A stretch of 9,785 nt of DNA from Thermodesulfobacterium sp. (GTDB taxonomy: Bacteria; Desulfobacterota; Thermodesulfobacteria; Thermodesulfobacteriales; Thermodesulfobacteriaceae): the NCBI GenBank assembly GCA_021163085.1, contig JAGGXL010000192.1, positions 1 through 9,785 on the forward strand. The letters run 5' to 3'. The notes below the pieces were generated by a model, which saw only the letters and a list, made by a program, of their open reading frames with translations, was not told where the DNA came from and did no database searches. This document shows positions 1 to 6,661 of this stretch, one piece after another (position 1 is the first letter of the stretch; every line of letters begins with the position of its first letter). The translations under genes were made by a program, and so were the position numbers.

Positions 1-576
1 AAACAATACAAGGGGTGCTGTTCTTAAAAGACGTGGATTTTCTTTAGAAAAGTCAGCTACATAAAGTTTATCTCCATTAGAAGTTCTTTTTACAAAAACT
101 ATTTTTGTAAAGGCAATGCCTTTATAATGGGATATACTTTCTACTAATTTGTCACAGAGAGCATAAATCAAACTTTGAGGATAACTTGAATTTCCCGTTA
201 CTTTATAGATTTTCAAAATTTTGTTTTCCAGAGTGTCAATTAATTCAGCTTTAATAAAAATTTTATTCTCTATTTTTTCTATCTGCCCTTTCAAATAGTA
301 TTCCTTTGAGGGGAAATTTGGTAAGGGAGGATTTTCCAGAGCTAAGATAAACAAATGATAATTTAAAAGCCTTCTTAAAAGAGGGGTTAGCTTGGTAGAA
401 AGTTTTTTATCTCCTTCAAAGTCAGGAACTCTTATCAGGATTTTGCTGAAGGAGGTAGGTTCTACAGTAATAGTGGGAATTTCTTCGCATAGAGAAATTT
501 TATAAAATATAATTTTATAAAATATAATAATAAATATAATAGATATTAAATAAAATTTATACTTCATATATTTCAT
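1..576 (-). CDS. tolB: TolB, N-terminal part (runs off the left edge)
   Basis: Periplasmic TolB works with Pal and the TolQRA complex in outer-membrane integrity and cell division. The 192 visible codons read open from ATG at 576 to base 1. Residues 1-7 are a basic n-region and about 8-29 are hydrophobic, a signal peptide or anchor. Residues about 45-150 match the TolB D1 domain, with a hydrophobic strand and PDFEG near 51-55. The run at 150-182 (YKGIAFTKIVFVKR, then NGDKLYVADF) matches the family stretch just before the beta-propeller; the propeller lies outside the window. The start overlaps the upstream acyltransferase gene by 20 nt, and no strong ribosome site is visible, so coupled translation is likely. 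ATG at 567 is in frame and could be the start instead (11-nt overlap). A 15-bp tandem duplication lies in the signal-peptide coding region. Family assignment is by remembered similarity. Confidence 0.85.
   Translation of the reverse strand, partial: MKYMKYKFYLISIIFIIIFYKIIFYKISLCEEIPTITVEPTSFSKILIRVPDFEGDKKLSTKLTPLLRRLLNYHLFILALENPPLPNFPSKEYYLKGQIEKIENKIFIKAELIDTLENKILKIYKVTGNSSYPQSLIYALCDKLVESISHYKGIAFTKIVFVKRTSNGDKLYVADFSKENPRLLRTAPLVLF
496..528. repeat. Tandem 15-bp duplication inside the tolB signal-peptide region
   Basis: The 15-mer AATTTTATAAAATAT occurs twice back to back (496-510 and 511-525), and the period continues for three more bases. Each unit contains the 12-bp palindrome ATTTTATAAAAT. 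Read on the minus strand it encodes the pentapeptide IFYKI twice (residues 18-27 of TolB), so a lysine appears twice within the hydrophobic stretch. It is most likely a local replication-slippage duplication. Confidence 0.85.
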
Positions 577-2368
577 GGGAATCGTTTTCCATTTTTACCA
601 CATCTTCAAATCTTATATCCATTCCCAAAATACCAATTATTTCTTCATATTTATTTCTTACAGGAGTAGAGACAGTGATACATAGACTGGATGTTATTCT
701 TGAAGTGTAAAATTTGGAAGTATAAGTTCTACCGGTTTTCATAGGATTTATAAACCATTCTCTATCTTCAAAAGTTTCTTTACTGAAAAATTCAGCAAAT
801 TTTTTGGTATATTCAAAGTCATTGGTTAATCCTACGATAGGATTTCCTTCGTTATCAACTAAGTAAATAAATTGCACATATGGATGATCTTCCAGAAATC
901 TTTTAAAAACTTTTTTAATTTCTTGTGGATTTAAAGATACAACTGTTGGATCCTGTGCCAGATCTTCTATATATTTGGTTGTTAATTCTACTACATAATC
1001 TCTTAAATGATCCAATTCTGATACAAATAATTCTGGGATATACTTTCTTACATAGGCAAGCATTTCTTCGTTAGAAATAGGAGTAACTCTTCCTTTTTCA
1101 TACTCTTCCAGAATTTTTTTATAGATTTTCGCAACTCCAGGATGTCTTTTATCAATCTTTTTATCACCTTCAAGTCCAAAATGAGTGTTAATCCAGTAAG
1201 CAATTCCTGCTGTTCCGCTTTTATCTGTAATAATGATTTGAATGGGCCTTTTAAGGAGTTTCCATGTATCAAAGGGATTGTAAATCTCTTCATTTTTGAT
1301 AATTCCGTCAATATGAATACCTGCTTTTGTGGAATTGAATTCTTCTCCTACAAAAGGCTGTCTTATAGAAATTTTTTCATGCAATACATTTTTATAATAA
1401 TTTGCTATTTCTGTGATTACAGTGGTGTCCATTCCATCGTTAGAGCCTTTAAGACACATATATTCAAAGACTATAGCTTCTAAAGGTGTGTTTCCTGTTC
1501 TTTCACCTATTCCAAGAAGAGAAGTGTTTACATATGTGCATCCATATAGCCAGGCAGTAGTTGAGTTAATTACTGCTTTATAAAAATCGTTATGTCCATG
1601 CCATTCCAAAAGCTCTTCAGGAACTCCTGCTTCTTCAATAAATGCCCTTATTAACTTAGGAACACTTATAGGCAAACAGGCTTCAGGATAGGGAACAGCT
1701 ACTCCTAAGGTATCACAGAGCCTTATTTTTATATCTATACCGCTTTCTTCCCTTAGCTTCATAAGTTCTGTAGCAAAGGGAATAACAAATCCGTAAATAT
1801 CTGCACGGGTTACATCTTCAAAATGACATCTTGGTCTTATCCCTAAGGAAAGAGCTTCTTTTACTATAGCAAGATAATTTTCCATTGCTTCTCTTCTCGT
1901 TTTTTTAAGCTTTAAAAAAATATGATAATCAGAACAAGAAGTTAAAATTCCTGTTTCTTTAAGTCCTGCTTCTTTAACAAGTTTGAGATCTTCTTTTTTT
2001 GCTCTGATCCAGCCTGTAATTTCTGGATATTTATAATCTAAGGCAAGACATCTTTCCAGAGCTTCTCTCTCTCTTTTAGTGTATAGAAAGAATTCTGTTT
2101 TTCTAATTATTCCATTAGGCCCGCTTAATCTGTGCAAAAATTTATAAAGAGTTTCTATCTGTTCAGGGGTATATGGAGCCCTTGCCTGTTGGCCATCTCT
2201 AAAAGTAGTATCAGTTATATAAAAATTTTTAGCAGGTCGAGGAGGAATGTATTTTCCATCAAAAAATATCCTCGGAGGTTCAACATAAGGAAAGAAATCC
2301 TTTAATAAATTAGGTTTTTCTACATCTTGCAAAATATATAATTTTCTTAAGGGTCTATATCTAAGCAT
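557..2368 (-). CDS. HMGL/LeuA-type acyltransferase, putative Re-citrate synthase, fused to a C-terminal Cache domain
   Basis: This 603-residue protein belongs to the DRE-TIM (HMGL-like) metalloenzymes, which include isopropylmalate, homocitrate and Re-citrate synthases. They condense an acyl-CoA with an oxo acid. Residues 51-61 hold the signature DTTFRDGQQ, with R57 and metal ligand D58. HGHND at 257-261 supplies the two metal histidines, and GIGERTGNTPLE lies at 286-297. The barrel spans about 49-325, followed by a LeuA-like helical segment to about 430. Residues about 455-595 resemble a Cache/PDC sensor domain (YLVDNEGNP at 502-510, REWF at 536-539, VSTPV at 566-570, GILGMDI at 579-585) and replace the usual LeuA regulatory domain. 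No transmembrane segment is visible, so it should be cytosolic. The start at 2368 is chosen over the in-frame ATG at 2428 because AAGGGGG lies 8 nt before it. Homocitrate synthase or another oxo-acid acyltransferase remains possible; the family call is firm, the substrate is not. Confidence 0.85.
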   Translation of the reverse strand: MLRYRPLRKLYILQDVEKPNLLKDFFPYVEPPRIFFDGKYIPPRPAKNFYITDTTFRDGQQARAPYTPEQIETLYKFLHRLSGPNGIIRKTEFFLYTKREREALERCLALDYKYPEITGWIRAKKEDLKLVKEAGLKETGILTSCSDYHIFLKLKKTRREAMENYLAIVKEALSLGIRPRCHFEDVTRADIYGFVIPFATELMKLREESGIDIKIRLCDTLGVAVPYPEACLPISVPKLIRAFIEEAGVPEELLEWHGHNDFYKAVINSTTAWLYGCTYVNTSLLGIGERTGNTPLEAIVFEYMCLKGSNDGMDTTVITEIANYYKNVLHEKISIRQPFVGEEFNSTKAGIHIDGIIKNEEIYNPFDTWKLLKRPIQIIITDKSGTAGIAYWINTHFGLEGDKKIDKRHPGVAKIYKKILEEYEKGRVTPISNEEMLAYVRKYIPELFVSELDHLRDYVVELTTKYIEDLAQDPTVVSLNPQEIKKVFKRFLEDHPYVQFIYLVDNEGNPIVGLTNDFEYTKKFAEFFSKETFEDREWFINPMKTGRTYTSKFYTSRITSSLCITVSTPVRNKYEEIIGILGMDIRFEDVVKMENDSHEIYEV

Positions 2369-2374
2369 TTTTCT

Positions 2375-2384
2375 TTCCCCCTTC
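2375..2384 (-). promoter_or_regulatory. Ribosome binding site that fixes the acyltransferase start
   Basis: On the minus strand GAAGGGGGAA precedes the ATG at 2368, with 8 nt between the G-run and the start codon. This site would lie inside the coding region if the upstream ATG at 2428 were used, so it argues for the shorter, 603-residue product. Confidence 0.75.
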
Positions 2385-2430
2385 AAAAAATTATTTAAAT
2401 ACTCTAATAGATATTTAGGCAAAATCAAGG

Positions 2431-2457
2431 GATATAGAATTTAAAAAATTTTATCAA
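2431..2457 (-). promoter_or_regulatory. Possible weak promoter for the leftward unit
   Basis: Minus-strand TTGATA (2457-2452) and TATATC (2436-2431) are separated by 15 bp. The -35 matches 5/6 and the -10 matches 4/6 of the sigma-70 consensus, and the spacer is short. A promoter must exist somewhere in this divergent gap, but this exact pair is only a candidate. Confidence 0.25.
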
Positions 2458-2477
2458 AAACCTTTATATAATAGGGA

Positions 2478-2508
2478 TTGACAAATAAATTTTTAGTAGA
2501 ATTATAAA
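2478..2508 (+). promoter_or_regulatory. Sigma-70-type promoter of the rightward operon
   Basis: A perfect TTGACA -35 box (2478-2483) is followed after 19 bp by TATAAA (2503-2508), a 5/6 match to the -10 consensus. The spacer is 2 bp longer than ideal. Predicted initiation near 2515 falls inside the palindrome at 2511-2530. It lies about 40 bp upstream of the aminotransferase start in the gap between divergent genes, where a promoter is expected. Confidence 0.5.
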
Positions 2509-2510
2509 AT

Positions 2511-2530
2511 TTTAATCATCTGTGATTAAA
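2511..2530. promoter_or_regulatory. Perfect 20-bp palindrome, candidate operator
   Basis: TTTAATCA, four central bases TCTG, then TGATTAAA: perfect 8-bp arms. It sits 2 bp downstream of the proposed -10 box and ends at the ribosome site of the aminotransferase gene. A dimeric repressor bound here would cover the transcription start. It could also act as a short 5'-leader hairpin, but there is no T-run after it, so it is not a terminator. The regulator is unknown. Confidence 0.5.
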
Positions 2531-2549
2531 GGAAGGGTTTTAGGTATAA

Positions 2550-3752
2550 ATGGAAAAATATAAAATAAGACCTGCTTTTAGAACGTTTCAAGTAGAGTAT
2601 GCGATAAGAGATATTGTAGAGGCCTCTAAGGAGGCTAAAAAAAGAGGAAAAGATTTGATTTATTTAAACATCGGAGATCCTGTAAGATATGGATTTAAAC
2701 CTCCTGATTCTATAATTGAAGCAGCCTGTCAAGCACTGAGAGAGAATTACAATTCTTACTCTGACTCATCAGGAATACCAGAGGCTATAGAGGCTATTAG
2801 AGCTTATGCTATTAAAAAAGGTATATCTCCTGTGGATATTTATGTCACCCAAGGAGCCACTGAAGCTATAGAATTTGCTATTTCTGCTTTAATTAATTCA
2901 GAGGAAAATATTTTACTTCCCTGTCCCTGTTATCCCCTATATCAAGCTATTGTTTCCAAGTTCAGAATAGAGCCGAGATATTATTTTTTGGATGAGAATA
3001 AAAATTGGGAGCCGGATATTGAGAGTATCGAATCTTTAATTGATAAAAAAACCAAAGCAATTGTCTTGATCAATCCAAATAATCCTACAGGAACTATTTA
3101 TTCTAAGGAAGCCCTGGAGAAAATAGTTGAGATTGCTGAAAAATACAACTTAGTAATTTTTTCAGATGAGATTTACGATCAGTTTATTTTAGAAGATGAT
3201 TTAGAACATATTTCCATTGCTTCTTTAACCAATGATGTTCCTATAGTTACCTTTAACGGACTTTCAAAGAACTATTTTGCTCCTGGATTTAGAATCGGTT
3301 GGGGAATTGTTTCAGGACCTGAAGGAGCTTTAAAAGATTATATAGAAGCTATTCATAAATTGTCAAGAACCCGTTTGTGTGCTCCTCATCCTTTGCAATT
3401 TGCAATTCCGGTAGCATTAAATAATGAAAATCGTTATATTAAAGATGTAATTATAAAATTAAAAAGAAGAAGAGATGTTTTGGTGGAGGGATTAAATCAA
3501 ATCCCATTTATTAATTGTGTAAAACCTTCGGGAGCTTTTTATGCTTTTCCAAGTATAAATATTCCTGATATTGATGATCTTGAATTTACTAAAAGATTAA
3601 TTTTAGAAGAAGGTGTTGTTGTTGTTCACGGAAGCGGTTTTGGACAAAAACCAGGGACAAAACATTTTCGTATAATATTTTTACCAGAAGAAGAAATTCT
3701 TGAAAAAGCTTTGGGAAGAATTGAGAGATTTTTAAGAAGAATTACTTCTTAA
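2550..3752 (+). CDS. Class I/II PLP aminotransferase, AlaA (alanine/glutamate) type
   Basis: This 400-residue, fold-type I pyridoxal-phosphate aminotransferase closely resembles E. coli AlaA and the archaeal alanine aminotransferases, which interconvert pyruvate plus glutamate with alanine plus 2-oxoglutarate in the cytosol. Visible active-site elements are LNIGDP at 39-44, NPNNPTG at 175-181 (N178), SDEIYD at 205-210 (D206, Y209), the Schiff-base lysine K240 in NGLSKNY, phosphate-contacting R248 in GFRIGW, and the substrate-carboxylate arginine R374. Length is normal for the family. ATG at 2550 is the first possible start because an in-frame TAA sits immediately before it. The purine-rich AGGAAGGG at 2530-2537 lies 12 nt upstream, a slightly long spacing. 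It is the first gene of the rightward operon. Aspartate or a broader amino-donor specificity cannot be excluded, so the family is secure and the exact substrate is not. Confidence 0.9.
   Translation: MEKYKIRPAFRTFQVEYAIRDIVEASKEAKKRGKDLIYLNIGDPVRYGFKPPDSIIEAACQALRENYNSYSDSSGIPEAIEAIRAYAIKKGISPVDIYVTQGATEAIEFAISALINSEENILLPCPCYPLYQAIVSKFRIEPRYYFLDENKNWEPDIESIESLIDKKTKAIVLINPNNPTGTIYSKEALEKIVEIAEKYNLVIFSDEIYDQFILEDDLEHISIASLTNDVPIVTFNGLSKNYFAPGFRIGWGIVSGPEGALKDYIEAIHKLSRTRLCAPHPLQFAIPVALNNENRYIKDVIIKLKRRRDVLVEGLNQIPFINCVKPSGAFYAFPSINIPDIDDLEFTKRLILEEGVVVVHGSGFGQKPGTKHFRIIFLPEEEILEKALGRIERFLRRITS
3732..3752 (+). promoter_or_regulatory. Hairpin spanning the aminotransferase stop codon, just before selA
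   Basis: TTAAGAAG (3732-3739), loop AATTA, CTTCTTAA (3745-3752): perfect 8-bp arms. The right arm contains the TAA stop, and the left arm contains the only Shine-Dalgarno-like purine stretch near the selA ATG at 3757. No T-run follows, so it is not an intrinsic terminator. It may tune selA translation or mRNA stability. Confidence 0.4.
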
Positions 3753-3756
3753 CTAA

Positions 3757-5136
3757 ATGAGAATTCCATCGGTAAACGAATTAAAAGAAAAGTTTTCAAA
3801 AATTTATCCTTCCTATCCTTTATCTTATTTTTTAGAGCCGTCAAGAAGAGTAACTTCAATTATAAGAGAAAAGTGGCAAAAAGGAGAACTTAAAAAGCTT
3901 GAAGAGTCTTACTTAAGAGACTTGATGGAAAAAGTCTTTAAAGAGTATGAAACTTCATCTTTAAGAAGGGTTATAAATGCTACTGGAGTTGTTATTCATA
4001 CCAATCTTGGAAGATCACCACTTTCTGAAAAAGCTATAGAAGAAATAGTAAAAGTAGCGAAATATTATTCAAATTTAGAATTTGATTTAAAAGAAGGTAA
4101 AAGAGGAAGCAGATATGTTCATGTGGAAGAAATTTTAAAGGAAATTACTCAAGCCGAGGGAGCATTAGTAGTTAATAATAACGCAGCAGCTGTTTTGATT
4201 TCATTGAATACTTTAGCTTATGGAAAAGAGGTTATAGTATCAAGAGGAGAACTTGTTGAGATTGGTGGTTCATTCAGAATCCCTGAAGTAATGAAATGGG
4301 CTGGTTGCATTTTAAAGGAAGTTGGAACAACCAATAAAACCCATTTGTTTGATTATAAAAATGCTATTACTGAAAATACTGCTTTGCTTTTAAAGGTTCA
4401 CAAAAGCAATTTTGAAATAGTTGGTTTTACTAAAGAAGTTTCTATTGAAGAACTTGTAAGTCTAGGGAAAAAATTTGGTATCCCTGTAATGAAAGATCTT
4501 GGAAGCGGTTGTTTTGTTGATTTTTCTGAATTTGGAATGAAAAAAGAGATCACAGTGCAAGAGGTTTTAAAAGCTGGGGTTGATATTGTTACTTTTTCAG
4601 GAGATAAGCTTTTGGGAGGACCTCAGGCAGGAATTATTCTCGGAAAAAAAGAGTTTATAGAAAAAATAAAAAAGAACCCATTAAACCGCGCTTTAAGAAT
4701 TGATAAACTCACTTTAGCAGGTTTAGAAGCTACTTTAAGGCTATATAGAGATAAAACTTTAGCCATAGAGCATATTCCTGTGCTAAAAATGATTTTTACA
4801 CCAAAGCAAAAACTCCGCAAAAAGGCAAAATATCTTTTAAGAAAGCTTAAAGAACTTAAACTGAAAGATTTTAACTTCAAAATTGTTGAAACCGTAAATA
4901 AAACTGGAGGGGGTGCTCTTCCAACACTTGACTTAATTTCTTATGCAGTAGCTGTGGAATCCACTCTTTCTCCTCAAGTTATTCAAAAATTCTTGAGAGA
5001 AAATGATTCTCCTATTATAACGAGAATAGATGAAGACAAGCTTTTAATTGACGTAAGATGTCTTTTTGATAAAGACTATGAGGAAATAATAAAAGCTTTT
5101 AAGAAATTTAAAGATGAGGAAAAGTCTGCTTCCTAA
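3757..5136 (+). CDS. selA: L-seryl-tRNA(Sec) selenium transferase SelA
   Basis: SelA is a cytosolic PLP enzyme that forms a decameric ring in characterised bacteria. It converts seryl-tRNA(Sec) to selenocysteinyl-tRNA(Sec) using selenophosphate from SelD. The 459 residues match the usual bacterial length. Residues 1-64 are the helical N-terminal part. INATGVVIHTNLGRSPLS at 73-90 is a family hallmark and includes R86, an active-site arginine known from Aquifex SelA. NNNAAAVL at 140-147 and the VSRGELVEIGGSFR run at 161-174 also match the family. The Schiff-base lysine is K284 in FSGDKLLGGPQAG, and RALR at 311-314 fits the second anion-binding arginine cluster. It starts 4 nt after the aminotransferase stop, with no good ribosome site of its own, so coupled translation is likely. 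The next gene overlaps its 3' end by 23 nt. selB, selC and selD are not in the window. Confidence 0.96.
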   Translation: MRIPSVNELKEKFSKIYPSYPLSYFLEPSRRVTSIIREKWQKGELKKLEESYLRDLMEKVFKEYETSSLRRVINATGVVIHTNLGRSPLSEKAIEEIVKVAKYYSNLEFDLKEGKRGSRYVHVEEILKEITQAEGALVVNNNAAAVLISLNTLAYGKEVIVSRGELVEIGGSFRIPEVMKWAGCILKEVGTTNKTHLFDYKNAITENTALLLKVHKSNFEIVGFTKEVSIEELVSLGKKFGIPVMKDLGSGCFVDFSEFGMKKEITVQEVLKAGVDIVTFSGDKLLGGPQAGIILGKKEFIEKIKKNPLNRALRIDKLTLAGLEATLRLYRDKTLAIEHIPVLKMIFTPKQKLRKKAKYLLRKLKELKLKDFNFKIVETVNKTGGGALPTLDLISYAVAVESTLSPQVIQKFLRENDSPIITRIDEDKLLIDVRCLFDKDYEEIIKAFKKFKDEEKSAS

Positions 5137-6661
5137 TATTGAGTGGTTTTTTCCATATTTAAATGGTTTTGAATTTTTTAATAATAGTGTCTTGCAAGAG
5201 ATTTTTAAGTATTCTACTGATGAGCTATTAAAGAATTATAAGAACTCCAATGACTTGATATCGTTACTTTTGACTGAAAGATTTTTTTTGGAAAATGTAG
5301 TAGAAGATCGTTTTTTTTCTCAAAAATTACTGGACTTGGTTTTGGAAAAAAGAGAAGTTCCGGGATATTTGTTTTACTTTCCAAATAAAAGCTTCTGGAA
5401 AAGGCATAAAAGTCTTTCTTTAGAATATTCATTTATAAAACTTGACGAAAATTTTTATTTTTATCCAGCAGAGTGGGGCAACTTTTTTAAAATAATGGTT
5501 TATTTGTGGAAAAAGAATGTGAAATTTTTTTCTGTGGAAATAAACCTGAATAAAGAGACCTCAAAAGAAGATATCGAAAATTATATAGAGCTTACTAAGG
5601 TTTTAAATTTTTCTTACCTTTCTAAAAAAGCATTAGATTCTTTAAAGACTTATCTACCAACCTTAGAAGCTGATAAACTTTTAAAAGTAACCAATAAATT
5701 TTTAAAAATACCGGATAGTGTTTTGATTTTATCTTCAAAAAATGGTATAAGGAGAAATTTAGAAAAAAACGGAGCAAAATTAATAGAAGTGATTGGTAAA
5801 AATAACGAACTTCTTTTAATTAAAGCCCCTGGTTTAAATCAATTAAATTCTTTACTTGAAAATGGTTCCAAAGGAAGTAAAACAGGATGCTTACCTAAGG
5901 AAATTTGGAATACTTTTGGAAATAAAAAGCTTTCTCCTTTAATGTTGCTAATAGGGGCATTTGAGCATGCAAAAAGGGTTAATGGTGTAAGTGTAAAAAT
6001 TTTTGAAGGATTTACTTATCATGTAATAGGAGATCTTTATTACGAATGGAAAGATCTGGGCAAAGCTCTTGAATGTTATTCACTTGCAAGAGATTATACA
6101 AAACAGCCTGTAGAGTTATCCTTAAGTGAATCGGCTATTTACTATACCTTTGAAGACTTTGAAAAAGCGGAGAAAATTTTAAAAAGAGAGCTTTGTGGTT
6201 GCAAAAAGGAAGACCCTTTTATCCATTATAATCTTGCCTTGATTTATCTTAAAAAAGAGGAAAATGAAAAGGCGAAGTATCATTTCTATAAAGCCCATCT
6301 TTTAAATCCAGAAAACAGGATATTTAGAAAATCCCTTATTAAGTGCTTGTGGAACTTTGGAGAATATGAAGAATTGGAAAATCTTCTGAGTACTATTAAA
6401 AATCTTTCTGCAGAAGAAGAAGTTTATCTTGGTAAACTATATTTTTTAAAAAAGGAATATAAGAAAGCTTTTAAATACTTGAAAGAAATTTTACCCCTTA
6501 AAGAAAGAGATGGGCAAACTTTAATTTTTCTGGCATGGTTGTATCTTCATTTTAACAAAGAAAGAGAGGTAGCTGAAATATTTTTAAAAGAAGCAAGAGA
6601 AATTCTTTCTGAAGAAGAGATAAAAAAAATAAAAAGGGAGTTTAATCTAAACATACTATGA
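5114..6661 (+). CDS. TPR-repeat protein with an unrecognised N-terminal region
   Basis: This 515-residue protein has no signal peptide or membrane span that I can see, so it is probably cytosolic. Residues from about 300 to the end form tetratricopeptide repeats: good copies at 301-332, about 333-366, 367-400 (YNLALIYLKKEENEKAKYHF in phase), 434-465 and 466-500. The zone 400-433 fits a degenerate repeat. TPRs are protein-binding scaffolds. I do not recognise residues 1-300; they are rich in Phe, Leu and Lys, and 200-240 alternates hydrophobic strands as an alpha/beta fold might. The start at 5114 overlaps selA by 23 nt with only a weak purine stretch upstream, which suggests coupling to selA. 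Its stop overlaps the next ATG in an ATGA junction. Two runs of eight T (5282-5289, 5311-5318) lie near the 5' end. Partner and function are unknown. Confidence 0.8.
   Translation: MRKSLLPNIEWFFPYLNGFEFFNNSVLQEIFKYSTDELLKNYKNSNDLISLLLTERFFLENVVEDRFFSQKLLDLVLEKREVPGYLFYFPNKSFWKRHKSLSLEYSFIKLDENFYFYPAEWGNFFKIMVYLWKKNVKFFSVEINLNKETSKEDIENYIELTKVLNFSYLSKKALDSLKTYLPTLEADKLLKVTNKFLKIPDSVLILSSKNGIRRNLEKNGAKLIEVIGKNNELLLIKAPGLNQLNSLLENGSKGSKTGCLPKEIWNTFGNKKLSPLMLLIGAFEHAKRVNGVSVKIFEGFTYHVIGDLYYEWKDLGKALECYSLARDYTKQPVELSLSESAIYYTFEDFEKAEKILKRELCGCKKEDPFIHYNLALIYLKKEENEKAKYHFYKAHLLNPENRIFRKSLIKCLWNFGEYEELENLLSTIKNLSAEEEVYLGKLYFLKKEYKKAFKYLKEILPLKERDGQTLIFLAWLYLHFNKEREVAEIFLKEAREILSEEEIKKIKREFNLNIL

Noticed and set aside
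487..495. Cysteine at residue 30 of TolB as a lipoprotein site
   Set aside because: Leucine, not Gly/Ala/Ser, precedes the cysteine, and TolB is normally a soluble periplasmic protein.
1142..1483. Plus-strand 113-residue frame opposite the acyltransferase gene
   Set aside because: It is antisense to a conserved catalytic region, has no ribosome site and has no recognisable protein pattern. The other opposite-strand frames in the window are rejected likewise.
2369..2428. Twenty extra N-terminal residues of the acyltransferase from an ATG at 2428
   Set aside because: The strong AAGGGGG site before the ATG at 2368 would then be coding, and the extra stretch does not resemble the family.
5047..5070. 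TTGACG inside selA as an internal promoter for the TPR gene
   Set aside because: No good -10 box lies at a proper distance.
6659..6661. UGA ending the TPR gene as a possible selenocysteine codon
   Set aside because: Reading on gives only 14 codons before TAG, with no SECIS-like hairpin seen, and the ATGA overlap with the next gene explains it. No other in-frame UGA extension was found.
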